Positions 46,501-55,979 are shown, counted from the first letter of the stretch. The stretch: 64,000 nt of DNA from Marinicella rhabdoformis (GCF_009671245.1 NZ_VTFS01000001.1:469914-533913); one strand, 5' to 3'. Notes: generated from the sequence alone by a model not told the origin. Numbers and translations are program-made.

Positions 46501-47456
46501 ATCAAATGGTATTACCATTCTGGATAGGTGATTTAGCAGGCGTAATAGTTTTGGCTCCTTTATTCACTGGCGTACTGAATAAATTATTCCCAACAAGTTA
46601 CGTTAAATTAGGCGTGTTTTATACAGAAAACTTGGGCTCATTACACATCTTAGCCAGTAAAATCAGCATCAATTTGGTGTTAATAACGTTGTCCATGCTG
46701 ACCGCCTATGTCTTAGATTCACACGAAAGTGCTTTTGCCATTTTCTTTTTGGCCGTGACTCACATGTGGATTGCTTGTACAGAAAGTCCCGCATTTAACA
46801 TCATCAGCTTGGCCGTGAGCAGCCTTTTGATTGTATTATTGGTTCACATTTTAGGACTCATGGATCATGTCATGGTGTATCAGTTTGCCATCAATGTGAT
46901 TGCAGCCAATGCCTTGTTTGGCATGGCCGTGCCACAACTCATGGCGGACAACAAAGCCTTAAAAAACCAAGTTTATACTGACACACTCACACAAGTTTCT
47001 TCACGTCATTATATGATGAAACAAGCGGAACGAGAAATTACCAAAAGCCATCAATCAAACACTGTATTGACTTTGGTGGTCTTCGATTTAGACAACTTCA
47101 AACAAATCAATGACCTTTATGGCCACATGGCTGGCGATGATGCATTACAACAAGTGTGCCAAGTCAGCAAAAACACATTACGCAGCAATGATTTGATTGC
47201 ACGGTTTGGCGGTGATGAATTTGTTTTACTGCTACCGGGATTGGACGAACCCGCCGCACTTCAAATAGTCAATCGCATTAAAAACGCCATCTCAACCATT
47301 AAAATCGGAGACACTCATATGAGTTCTAGCTTTGGATTGGCGGAATTAAAGCATGATGAAGTTTTCAACGACTTATTCAAACGTGCCGACAAAGCCTTGT
47401 ATCACTCTAAGGACCAAGGTGGAAACAAAATCATTGCAGCAGCAGAGCCAGCATGA
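46497..47456 (+). CDS. C-terminal MASE1 plus GGDEF diguanylate cyclase, second part
   Basis: This 319-residue frame begins with the missing MASE1 part (FWIGDLAGVIVLAPLF, about 8-23), has about four more membrane helices to residue 145 and then a GGDEF domain (about 155-315). The active site RFGGDEFV is intact at 238-242, with the inhibitory RxxD (Arg229, Asp232) five residues upstream, so it should make c-di-GMP from GTP with product inhibition. It is -1 relative to the preceding frame and starts with a GTG inside the upstream stop region. The catalytic part looks functional. An initiation signal of its own is not visible. Confidence 0.83.
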   Translation: MNQMVLPFWIGDLAGVIVLAPLFTGVLNKLFPTSYVKLGVFYTENLGSLHILASKISINLVLITLSMLTAYVLDSHESAFAIFFLAVTHMWIACTESPAFNIISLAVSSLLIVLLVHILGLMDHVMVYQFAINVIAANALFGMAVPQLMADNKALKNQVYTDTLTQVSSRHYMMKQAEREITKSHQSNTVLTLVVFDLDNFKQINDLYGHMAGDDALQQVCQVSKNTLRSNDLIARFGGDEFVLLLPGLDEPAALQIVNRIKNAISTIKIGDTHMSSSFGLAELKHDEVFNDLFKRADKALYHSKDQGGNKIIAAAEPA

Positions 47457-47694
47457 TTTATTGAAATAACAACACCTGTCTTGTACATCTAAGTGATGAT
47501 TTTCAAACATTTTAAAGTCACTTTTAACATGCCAATCAAACCTATTCCAAGCACATTAAAACCAACATTTACACTTACAAATTGATTGTTCTCACTATTA
47601 ATCAAAGTCACGATACCAAAAACCATCAAGGTAAATCAGTAGCCATCATACGTTCAATTTGAATTAATTGCTGAAAATTAACAACCACAAATTA

Positions 47695-49875
47695 TCAAGT
47701 CAAAATGCCGCGCGCTTTGTGCAGCTTTTTGTAACTCTCAATCAAACGCAAATGCTTGTCTAAGCCATCTAACTGCATGTTGGTTGGCGTCATGCCATAA
47801 AAGGTGGTTGTGCTGTTGACTGAGCCAATGACATTATTCATCACTTCGACACCAAACATGCGCCTGAAGCTGTGGATGTAATCCTCAATCTCCAAGTCTT
47901 CATTCAAAGCGACTTCCAAAGTCGCATTCATCGCCTGGTAAAACAAGCGGCGTTCGACGGTGTTGTCGTTGTATTGCAAAAAGGCCTCGACACGCTCTTT
48001 GGCTTCTTCTAACTCACCAATGGCCAAGAAGATCAGCAGTTTTAATTCAAGTATGGTCAATTGGCCCCAAACCGTATTCTCATCAAATTCGATACCAATC
48101 AATGTGCTGATTTCTAAGTAATTGTCCAACTGGCTTTCTTCTAAGCGATCAACCAAGTCTTCCAATGCATCGTCATCCAAACTGTGAATATTCAGAATGT
48201 CTTCGCGGTAATCCAAGGCCTTGTTGGTGTTGTCCCAGATCAAATCTTCGACCAAGTACACCTCAGAATAATCCGGCACCAAAATACGACAGGCCGATGT
48301 ACCCAAAACATTGAACTCGGCTTGATACACTTCCTTGCCCATGTCTTTCAAAATGCCGAACAAGCACCCAGACTCTTCTTCATTAGAACCTGAAAAATCC
48401 CACTCAACAAACTCGTAATCATGTTTGGCACTGAAAAAACGCCACGAAACCACACCTGAAGAATCAATAAAGTGTTCCACAAAATTCTCAGGCTCTTGCA
48501 CCGCCAAACTGTTGAAAGTTGGCTGTGGTAAATCATTCAAACCTTCAAAACTGCGGCCTTGTAACAACTCCGTCAAAGAACGTTCCAAAGCCACCTCAAA
48601 ACTCGGGTGGGCACCAAATGAAGCAAACACACCACCAGTACGCGGGTTCATCAAAGTCACACACATCACAGGAAATTGACCGCCCAAAGATGCATCTTTA
48701 ATCACAACAGGAAAACCTTGTGCTTCCAAAGCTTCGATGCCTGCAACAATGCTTGGGTATTTGTTCAAAACATCTTCGGGCACATCAGGCAAGACAAGCT
48801 CTTCGGCGATGATTTGTTTCTTCACCGCACGCTCAAATATTTCAGACAAACACTGCACTTGCGCTTCGGCCAAATTATTCCCCGCACTCATGCCATTGCT
48901 CAGGAACAGGTTTTCAATCAGGTTTGAAGGAAAATACACCGTCTCTCCATCTGACTGGCGCACATAAGGAATCGAACAAATACCGCGATCAAAACGCCCT
49001 GAATTGGTGTCGACCAAGTGTGAACCGCACAGTTCACCATCTGGATTGTAAATCGCCAAACAATGGTCATCCAAAATCCCTATGGGCAAAGCATCTTGGT
49101 CTTCCAGAGGAAACCACTTTTCATTCGGATAATGCACGTATTCAGCATTGGCAATTTCTTCACCAAAATACTGGTCGTTGTAAAAGAAATTACAATTCAA
49201 ACGCTCAATGAACTCACCCAAAGCCGAACATAAGGCGCTTTCTTGGGTCGAACCTTTGCCATTGGTGAAACACAAGGGCGATGCCGCATCACGGATATTC
49301 AAAGACCACACATTCGGCACGATATTCCGCCATGAAGTGATTTCTATCTTCATGCCCAGTTCAGCCAAAACACCCGTCATGGCTTCAATGGTTTTCTCAA
49401 GCGGCATGTCCTTGCCCAATATAAAGGTTTCATCGCCGTCACCTGTTGCATTCATCAACATGGCTTGGGCATCTTCTTCTAAGTTCTCAACCGTTTCCAC
49501 TTTGAACTCTGGTCCTGTTTGTACCACTTTTTTAACCGTACAGCGGTCAATAGAACGCAAGATTCCAGCACGGTCTTTTTCGGAAATGCTTTCAGGCAAC
49601 TCGACTTGAATTTGGAAAATTTGGTTGTAGCGGTTCTCAGGATCAACAATGTTATTCTGAGACAAGCGGATGTTTTCTGTAGGAATATCACGGCCATTAC
49701 AGTAAACACGAACAAAATACGCCGCACACAAAGCAGAAGATGCCAAAAAATAATCAAACGGACTGGGCGCAGAACCATCGCCTTTGTAACGAATTGGTTG
49801 ATCAGTCACCACCGTAAAATCATCAAACTTCGCCTCAAGTCTGAGGTTCTCAAGAAAATTGACCTTGATTTCCAT
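47695..49875 (-). CDS. OsmC-YcaO fusion protein
   Basis: This 726-residue protein joins an OsmC-like thiol-peroxidase fold (about 1-135) to a YcaO domain (about 150-726). The OsmC part has two Cys (Cys50 in SSALCAAYF and Cys112 in DRCTVKKVV) at the spacing of the peroxidatic and resolving Cys. The YcaO part has NVWSLNIRDAASPLCF, NGKGSTQESALCSALGEFIERL and EAQVQCLSEIFERAV, closely matching E. coli YcaO. E. coli YcaO contributes to RimO methylthiolation of ribosomal protein S12; other YcaO enzymes activate amide bonds. There is no PxPxP C-terminus and no RiPP precursor nearby, so a TOMM biosynthetic role is unlikely. Confidence 0.92.
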   Translation of the reverse strand: MEIKVNFLENLRLEAKFDDFTVVTDQPIRYKGDGSAPSPFDYFLASSALCAAYFVRVYCNGRDIPTENIRLSQNNIVDPENRYNQIFQIQVELPESISEKDRAGILRSIDRCTVKKVVQTGPEFKVETVENLEEDAQAMLMNATGDGDETFILGKDMPLEKTIEAMTGVLAELGMKIEITSWRNIVPNVWSLNIRDAASPLCFTNGKGSTQESALCSALGEFIERLNCNFFYNDQYFGEEIANAEYVHYPNEKWFPLEDQDALPIGILDDHCLAIYNPDGELCGSHLVDTNSGRFDRGICSIPYVRQSDGETVYFPSNLIENLFLSNGMSAGNNLAEAQVQCLSEIFERAVKKQIIAEELVLPDVPEDVLNKYPSIVAGIEALEAQGFPVVIKDASLGGQFPVMCVTLMNPRTGGVFASFGAHPSFEVALERSLTELLQGRSFEGLNDLPQPTFNSLAVQEPENFVEHFIDSSGVVSWRFFSAKHDYEFVEWDFSGSNEEESGCLFGILKDMGKEVYQAEFNVLGTSACRILVPDYSEVYLVEDLIWDNTNKALDYREDILNIHSLDDDALEDLVDRLEESQLDNYLEISTLIGIEFDENTVWGQLTILELKLLIFLAIGELEEAKERVEAFLQYNDNTVERRLFYQAMNATLEVALNEDLEIEDYIHSFRRMFGVEVMNNVIGSVNSTTTFYGMTPTNMQLDGLDKHLRLIESYKKLHKARGILT

Positions 49876-50004
49876 AATTTGTCTAGTATCCTACACTTAG
49901 CTTAGATGCAATCATATAAAGCGGGTATTTTAACCTGTAATAATCAAAAGGGTTTTCAATTGGGGCTAATTAAATAATTTATCCAGATTTAACAGAAGCC
50001 ATTC

Positions 50005-51345
50005 TTAATTTATTTGAGCTTCTAAATAGTTTTCAAACTCAGTTTTGGGGACTGGCTGGCTGAAAAAGTAGCCTTGAAATAATTTGCAGCCGATGCTTTG
50101 TAGAAATTTCAATTGCGCTTCAGTTTCTACACCTTCTGCAATGACCTCTAAACCCAAATCTTGACCCAATAAGATGGTCGATTCTACAATTTTGGCCCCT
50201 TTCCGACTTTTTGTCATGTGTGAAACAAAACTGCGATCAATTTTTAACTGACTGATGGGCAGTGCTTTTAAATAACTCAATGATGAAAAACCTGTACCAA
50301 AATCATCCAAAGAGAAAGTCACACCGTGGTTTTTGAGCACCTGTATTTTTTTGATGGTTTCTTCCGCATGCTGAATCAATATACTTTCAGTTATTTCTAA
50401 CTTCAGTTTGGCTGCATCGATGCCAGTTTGCTTAATTGTGGCAAGCACATTGTCAACGAAATCGGCTTCATTGATTTCCTGAACACTGACATTAACAGAC
50501 AACGACAATTCAGCCGTTGATGCTTCTGTAGACCATGTAGAAATTTGCTCACAAGCCTTGAAAAGCACTTGCCGACCCAAAGAAACAATTAAACCGGTTT
50601 TTTCTGCCAGCGGGATAAATTCAGTAGGTAAAACAACACCCAATTTAGGGTGCTTCCACCTGAGCAAAACTTCAGCCCCCTTCACCACCCCAACATCATT
50701 AACTTGGGCTTGATAATAGAGCTCCAATTGATTTCGAGGCAAAGCCAGACTTAAGTCTTTTTCAACCTGTGTTCTGAGTGAATAATCTGAGTAAAAAACA
50801 TAAATAACCAAGCCAACCAGAACAGTAGCCAATATGCTGTTTATCCAAGCACCAACAACCCGACCAGCCTCAGCATCGGCAGTTTCTAGACTATCAATTG
50901 GAAACCCTATCAGTGAACTTGCAAATACAATAAATGCCGCCAAACACATCATGAGAATCGAAATTCTCAACAGTTTATGTTCACCCAACAACAGCCAATA
51001 AGACAAAATACCGATGGACAGGAAGTAATTATGCGCGGTACGTGGTGCAACATTGTTCGGAAGGTCAAGGAAAAGGCACAATATTAAAGTGCAAATAAAC
51101 AAGCTAGATAACAACAAGTAAATCGCACAGCGTGTATATTTCTTGGCATTGAGGATTAAAGTGACAACCCCAACTGACATCAAAAATACTTCAAGCCATA
51201 TAAATTTCCATGCGCCGTGATAGGCAAGAAGCACACTCCAAATAACAGCAATACCGATTAAAGCTTTACTAATTATCGATAACGCATTATGAACTCTGGT
51301 TTCATGTATTTGTTGTGGGGAGTGACTGGCGGTTCTATTGAGCAT
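50005..51345 (-). CDS. Membrane-bound EAL-domain c-di-GMP phosphodiesterase
   Basis: This 446-residue protein has a six-helix N-terminal membrane domain (about 22-185) and an EAL domain (about 200-440) with no GGDEF domain. The signature is EVL (225-227, GAEVLLRWKHP), a permitted variant of EAL. LKLEITES (about 315-322), the loop-6 DDFGTGFSSLSYL (from 347), LKIDRSFV and EGVETEAQ (404-411) are all present. The residue set suggests an active phosphodiesterase. The sensory membrane domain is unclassified. It may oppose the nearby diguanylate cyclase. Confidence 0.9.
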   Translation of the reverse strand: MLNRTASHSPQQIHETRVHNALSIISKALIGIAVIWSVLLAYHGAWKFIWLEVFLMSVGVVTLILNAKKYTRCAIYLLLSSLFICTLILCLFLDLPNNVAPRTAHNYFLSIGILSYWLLLGEHKLLRISILMMCLAAFIVFASSLIGFPIDSLETADAEAGRVVGAWINSILATVLVGLVIYVFYSDYSLRTQVEKDLSLALPRNQLELYYQAQVNDVGVVKGAEVLLRWKHPKLGVVLPTEFIPLAEKTGLIVSLGRQVLFKACEQISTWSTEASTAELSLSVNVSVQEINEADFVDNVLATIKQTGIDAAKLKLEITESILIQHAEETIKKIQVLKNHGVTFSLDDFGTGFSSLSYLKALPISQLKIDRSFVSHMTKSRKGAKIVESTILLGQDLGLEVIAEGVETEAQLKFLQSIGCKLFQGYFFSQPVPKTEFENYLEAQIN

Positions 51346-51446
51346 CTAGTGATTGTAGGGCTTAAACTCTATAAATTTCAAGAGAAAAATAGTCACTACA
51401 TCGAAATCTAAAAAACCAGATTGTGTAGATCCATTTTGCTAAAAAC

Positions 51447-52799
51447 TCAATCAAAACCATCCTCAAAAATCAAATCTGACATACTGACATCGACAGTCAG
51501 TGTAGCCGCTTCATCATCTGCACTGACATTACTCCAGCGGATTTTTTGTGTGCTTGATGGGTTGAGTCTGGGTGAAGTAAAAAACAAGGTTTGCGTTGAT
51601 GAAGCAGTCGCAGGAACGGTAAGCACCACGCTGTCACCTGGTTTCAGTGTTGATAAATCGCCTGAACAGCCTTCGTTTGTACAGACTTCTATTTTATAAG
51701 GGCTGAAAGCGGCACCGGTGTTTTCTACCGTGACCTTGACGTGGCTCAAATCATGTCTGGTGACTGAGGTTGCTGTAAATTTATACCCTATGAGTTGCGA
51801 TGCTGTGAGTAGGGTCGCTGCTGTGATGTTATTGTTATCAAAGGCAGGCGAACCCAACATGTAATTCAGCCCTATGCGCTGTGCTTGGTCACCAAGGCTT
51901 TCTCCATTGCCACAATCGTTCGGTGGTGTCGTCCATGAGCCATTGCTGTTACATCCACTCCAGTAAGCCTCCCCACCCCAGCCATGCTGCTTGTGTAAGG
52001 CCAGTTGCATGGCGGGTGCCAGGTCTTGTCGCCAGTTGTTAATTCCACCGTGGTTATTGGTGAGTAAGCTGTCATCGAAGAACCCAAATCGCAGGTTATC
52101 CAGTGAAGTATCTGCTGAACTGAAAAAGCCATGATCCTGTGCCGAATCAAGTGACAATGAAGTCTGTATATCAGATGGTGTGTGACCAAAGCCATCAATG
52201 AAATGTTCAATCATGGTTTTCTGGAACGTTTTAGTCGGAAAATTGACGGCCGTATAATTGGCGCCATCCAAGTGATGTTCACCCCACAATCCAGCCAAGC
52301 CCATTTGAACATATGCCACCCTTTGATCACCTTTATATCGCACCGCAAAAGCATCAATAAACTTCAAGATACATGCCTGCACGCTGGCTTCATTCCAAGC
52401 AGGATTGTCGTAAGTTGAAGAATCATAAACAAAAGCATTGACCAAAAGATCACTCGGTGCGAAATTTTCTTGGCCATAACCAGGCCCAAAAATAACCGGC
52501 CTGAGTATGCCTTGATGGCCACGCGCATCCACTGCTGAAAGGAAATCCTCAACAGAAGTCCAATCAAAGCCACCCGAACACAAAGGCAAGACATCACTCA
52601 GCCCAATAAAAGCCCATTCCATCGACATCACATCAGGATGATTACTTGTTTCCCAAGCCACACCACCTGTAAAGGGATTCACATGACCATGGTCAGCAAA
52701 AGTCAGTACTGGGGAATTGCCCCTGGCCTCAACAAGAATCACGTAACAACTGAGTGCGGTGAGTATAAATATTTTGAAAACCTGAGTGATAGACATCAT
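51447..52799 (-). CDS. Exported DUF4832-like protein with a C-terminal IFEDGFD tail
   Basis: This 450-residue protein has a signal peptide (about 1-26, ending VEARG). A central domain like DUF4832/glycosidase-type TIM barrels follows (about 30-340), with VNPFTGGVAWETS, QMGLAGLWGEHHLDG and GEAYWSGCNSNGSW. A beta-sandwich follows (about 350-440, HVKVTVENTGAAFSPYKIEV). Its C-terminus is DLIFEDGFD, a tail shared with two other exported proteins here. It probably acts on an extracellular polysaccharide, but the catalytic residues cannot be named with certainty. It is divergent from the next DGFE protein. Confidence 0.78.
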   Translation of the reverse strand: MMSITQVFKIFILTALSCYVILVEARGNSPVLTFADHGHVNPFTGGVAWETSNHPDVMSMEWAFIGLSDVLPLCSGGFDWTSVEDFLSAVDARGHQGILRPVIFGPGYGQENFAPSDLLVNAFVYDSSTYDNPAWNEASVQACILKFIDAFAVRYKGDQRVAYVQMGLAGLWGEHHLDGANYTAVNFPTKTFQKTMIEHFIDGFGHTPSDIQTSLSLDSAQDHGFFSSADTSLDNLRFGFFDDSLLTNNHGGINNWRQDLAPAMQLALHKQHGWGGEAYWSGCNSNGSWTTPPNDCGNGESLGDQAQRIGLNYMLGSPAFDNNNITAATLLTASQLIGYKFTATSVTRHDLSHVKVTVENTGAAFSPYKIEVCTNEGCSGDLSTLKPGDSVVLTVPATASSTQTLFFTSPRLNPSSTQKIRWSNVSADDEAATLTVDVSMSDLIFEDGFD

Positions 52800-53122
52800 G
52801 GATGTGACTTAAAAATAATGAAATCAAAAGCTTATCATGGAAAACAGTCGATTTTTGTAATCCTGTTTAAAAGTGTACACTGAATGAGTCTCAAACAGCC
52901 AACAACTCCGTTCCTAGTATGCTCAGATTTTATTCATTAAAAAGCATTTCATTTTGTGAAAATAATTGTCATATCACTAAGCTTAAATCTGATGTTCATA
53001 CGTTTTAATGGACTTTTACCCTGAATGAGAAACTACTTTCTGGTCAAAAAAAATAATGCTTGTTGCTGAAATACCTTACTCCCTAAAATCATATGTTCAA
53101 TTTATTAATCAGGGGAATGTGT
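52800..53122. other. 323-bp divergent intergenic region
   Basis: This AT-rich gap lies between divergent genes for two exported proteins. It contains a perfect 10-bp palindrome AGTGTACACT at 52872-52881, a possible operator. The right end holds the ribosome site AGGGGA (53111-53116). I saw no RNA gene or ORF I can support. Confidence 0.5.
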
Positions 53123-53881
53123 GTGAAATTTAAAAACTATGTATTGATGATGACCTGTCTTTTAGGTGCTGATACCCAAGCACAAAGTTTGTGGGGTGCA
53201 GAAGCCAGTCAAGGTCAAACGGAAGGCCAGTTTGGCAACCCTTTTGTAGAAACTGGAGATTCGCAAAACTTATCAACAGACAGCTGGACGGCGCTGTCCA
53301 TTTATGATTCAAGCCAAGCAGTGACGCCGGGATCGGCCTATTGGACCAGGAATTTAGAAGGTTATTCGCAAGGTGCTTATTGGGGTGGAACAACGCCAGT
53401 TAACTCACCGTCACAAGTGAATGGTGTGGCTTTATTTGACTCAGATTTTTTGGATAATGCAGGAATACCAGGCAACTTTGCTCAAGGCACATCACCAACA
53501 GTACACCGCGGGGAATTGATTTCTCCTGCTATCAACATCGAACCCAATACTGACAGCCTTATCATGTTGAAATTCTATACACATTACAGAGATTTTGCGA
53601 TAGACAACTTCAGTATAGCATTTTCCATTGACAACAATTTATCATGGGGACCAGAGGTTGACATTCGCCAGTACCATCAAGATTTAACTGAAGGTTTTGT
53701 CTATGTGCCATTCCCAGTAGATACCCTTGCCGGAGCGGTAAACCTCGTCGATGTCAGATTCAAATTCATCTTTGAAGGTGATTACTACTTCGCTTTGGTG
53801 GATGATGTCACCCTCATGATTTACGACGAAGCCATTTTTGATACGATTTTTAAAGATGGATTTGAAAGCACGGTAAACTGA
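53123..53881 (+). CDS. Exported protein with a C-terminal IFKDGFE tail
   Basis: From the GTG at 53123 this protein has 252 residues. I chose GTG because AGGGGA lies six bases upstream; the ATG at 53117 is too close to it, and 53093 has no ribosome site. A signal peptide (ending DTQA) precedes a beta-rich domain with WTALSIYDSSQAV and LVDVRFKFIFEGDYYFALVDDV, like jelly-roll/MAM-type carbohydrate-binding or adhesin domains. It ends DTIFKDGFESTVN, the clearest copy of the tail motif. The function is unknown. A hairpin terminator follows. Confidence 0.78.
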   Translation: MKFKNYVLMMTCLLGADTQAQSLWGAEASQGQTEGQFGNPFVETGDSQNLSTDSWTALSIYDSSQAVTPGSAYWTRNLEGYSQGAYWGGTTPVNSPSQVNGVALFDSDFLDNAGIPGNFAQGTSPTVHRGELISPAINIEPNTDSLIMLKFYTHYRDFAIDNFSIAFSIDNNLSWGPEVDIRQYHQDLTEGFVYVPFPVDTLAGAVNLVDVRFKFIFEGDYYFALVDDVTLMIYDEAIFDTIFKDGFESTVN

Positions 53882-53900
53882 TAGTTTAAAGTGAAGTAAA

Positions 53901-53933
53901 AAATGAAGTCAGAACACAATACTGACTTCATTT
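53901..53933. terminator. Bidirectional terminator hairpin
   Basis: AAATGAAGTCAG, loop AACACAATA, CTGACTTCATTT is a perfect 12-bp stem between the convergent DGFE protein and omega-amidase genes. An A-run precedes it, which gives a T-run in the reverse direction. Confidence 0.8.
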
Positions 53934-53973
53934 CATGGGCATCAATTAAAAGCTTCAACTTAGGCGAAATGGT

Positions 53974-54801
53974 TTACTTAAGCTTAAAATCATCAGCATC
54001 TAAGTAGGCAGGAAAATCTTTTTTGAATTGCACCAAGGCTGACATGTCCAATGACCAGCTGATGACTTGTTGTTTGTCATCTTCTGCTTGTACCAAAGGC
54101 TCGCCTTTGAAATCAATCACACAAGTGCCACCTGAATGTGCGACTCCTTTACCATCATCGCCCACACGATTGACGCCAATGACATAGGCTTGGTTCTCCA
54201 TCGCCCGGGCTTTGAGCAAGGTGTCCCAGACGTTTCTTCTGACCGCTGGCCAATTAGCGACATTCACCATCACATCGTAATCGCTCCTGTCTTTTGACGT
54301 CACGTTCCTCTGTATCACATTCCTCTGAAATACGGGAAAACGCAGGTCGTAACAGACTTGTGGCAAGATTCGAATGCCTTTGATCTCGAATACTTTTCGC
54401 TCCATACCCTGTGCGACATAGCCACCTTCATTGCCCAATCGGAACAAATGGCGCTTGTCGTAATATTTAACATGGTCTTCTGGCGACACCCAATAAAAAC
54501 GATTGGCTTTTTTATCGTGATGTTCTACAAACACGCTACCAGCCACCACGCAGTTGTATTTATTGGCCATTTTCTTTAACCAAAGCAGGTCTTCACCACC
54601 GTCTTCGGGTTCTTTGACACTGGCATCATCCAAACAAAAACCAGTCGAAAAAGTCTCGGGTAACAACAGCAAATCAACTTGGCCATCATAACCGGAAAAA
54701 AAATCCCTAATCATTGACTCAAGCTTCGCAAAGTTAGCCGCCTTGTCCAGCCATTGGATGTCATATTGCACCGCCGCAATGTTTAAAGTCTTGTCATTCA
54801 T
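53974..54801 (-). CDS. Omega-amidase (nitrilase superfamily, YafV-like)
   Basis: This 275-residue amidase probably hydrolyses the omega-amide of alpha-keto acids such as alpha-ketoglutaramate. The nitrilase triad is visible: Glu49 in LLPETFSTGF, Lys116 in YYDKRHLF and Cys150 in LPQVCYDLRFP. I chose the ATG at 54801, whose start overlaps the aminotransferase stop by 4 bp. That coupling matches the known transaminase / omega-amidase pathway of methionine salvage. Confidence 0.9.
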   Translation of the reverse strand: MNDKTLNIAAVQYDIQWLDKAANFAKLESMIRDFFSGYDGQVDLLLLPETFSTGFCLDDASVKEPEDGGEDLLWLKKMANKYNCVVAGSVFVEHHDKKANRFYWVSPEDHVKYYDKRHLFRLGNEGGYVAQGMERKVFEIKGIRILPQVCYDLRFPVFQRNVIQRNVTSKDRSDYDVMVNVANWPAVRRNVWDTLLKARAMENQAYVIGVNRVGDDGKGVAHSGGTCVIDFKGEPLVQAEDDKQQVISWSLDMSALVQFKKDFPAYLDADDFKLK

Positions 54802-55979
54802 AAGCTGCACAAAATTTTAGCAGCTTTGAGCAACGTGTCGTCATTTTTAGCAAAGCACAAACGCAACACCTTGTTGTTTTGGTGATAGCTTTCCAACACA
54901 TCGGCTTGGTAAAAAGGACTCAAGGGAATAGCCGCCACACCAATTTCTTGCGTCAACCAATGACAAAATTCAACATCGTTCTGGTCAGAAATGGCCGAAT
55001 AATCAACCAACACAAAATACGTTCCTTTGGAAGGCAGCACCTTAAAACGCGACGCCTTCAAAGCATTGACCAATACGTCTCTTTTTTGTTGATAAAACGC
55101 CGCCAAATCATCCACATGTTGGGGGTGATTTTTTAGCATGGCAGCCACCGCGAACTGCGCTGGCGTAAAAGTACAGAACGTCGCGTACTGATGGATTTTT
55201 CTGAATTCAGCCGTCAAGTCCGCAGGCGCGATGCAATAACCCAACTTCCAGCCGGTGCAATGAAACGTTTTGCCAAAACTCGAAATCACAAAAGCCCGCT
55301 CGAACAATTCAGGATAGGCCAACACACTTTCATGGCGCAAACCATCGAAAGTCATGTGCTCATAAACCTCGTCACTGATGACATACAAATCATGCGCAAT
55401 GACCAACTTTTGTAAAGCTTCCATGTCACTTTGGCTGAGTAAAGAACCCGTTGGATTGTGCGGAGAATTAATGACTATCGCACGCGTCTTGTCATTAATC
55501 GCCAGTTCGACCAAAGACCAATCGATGGCATAATCAGGCGCATTCATGGCGATGTGCCGACAAGTGCCGCCACACAACTCAACGCCAGGTTCATAAGCAT
55601 CATAAGCCGGATCAAAAACAATCACCTCATCACCAGGCCTAACCAAAGCCTGAATCGCCACCATCAAAGCCTCAGTCGCACCGGAAGTCACCGTGATCTG
55701 ATTCAAAGCATCCAAACGCCGCGCCTCATCTTTGATGTAGCACCTTTGGGTTAATTCACTGATTTCATGCAACAAATCCGGCAAGCCCGAAGATGGACAG
55801 TATTGATTCTTACCCTCACTGATGGCCTGATTGATCGCCGATTTCAAAAACTCAGGCGTATCGAACTCAGGAAAACCCTGAGACAAATTAATCGCCTGAT
55901 ATTCACTGGCCATCAAAGACATTTCGGTAAAAATACTGGTACCCAGATCGGGTAATTTGGATTGGAATGGTGATTTCAC
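54798..55979 (-). CDS. Methionine aminotransferase (YbdL-like), PLP-dependent
   Basis: This 393-residue fold-type I aminotransferase (class I) probably uses ketomethylthiobutyrate with glutamine, like YbdL and kynurenine/glutamine transaminase K. The PLP lysine is Lys237 in SSFGKTFHCTGWK; Asp203 and Tyr206 lie in ISDEVYEH; Asn-Pro in INSPHNPTGS. NLSQGFPEFDTP is the substrate-side N-terminal motif. It is translationally coupled to the omega-amidase, which would remove the alpha-ketoglutaramate and drive the reaction. Its upstream gap contains a GGTCAGG inverted repeat. Confidence 0.92.
   Translation of the reverse strand: MKSPFQSKLPDLGTSIFTEMSLMASEYQAINLSQGFPEFDTPEFLKSAINQAISEGKNQYCPSSGLPDLLHEISELTQRCYIKDEARRLDALNQITVTSGATEALMVAIQALVRPGDEVIVFDPAYDAYEPGVELCGGTCRHIAMNAPDYAIDWSLVELAINDKTRAIVINSPHNPTGSLLSQSDMEALQKLVIAHDLYVISDEVYEHMTFDGLRHESVLAYPELFERAFVISSFGKTFHCTGWKLGYCIAPADLTAEFRKIHQYATFCTFTPAQFAVAAMLKNHPQHVDDLAAFYQQKRDVLVNALKASRFKVLPSKGTYFVLVDYSAISDQNDVEFCHWLTQEIGVAAIPLSPFYQADVLESYHQNNKVLRLCFAKNDDTLLKAAKILCSL

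Noticed and set aside
47489-47626. A 45-codon hydrophobic - strand frame after the OsmC-YcaO gene
   Set aside because: It has membrane-like composition but no ribosome site or promoter, and the length is compatible with chance.
47695-49875. YcaO as part of an azoline-peptide (TOMM) biosynthetic cluster
   Set aside because: No precursor peptide, dehydrogenase or transporter is nearby, and the C-terminus lacks PxPxP.
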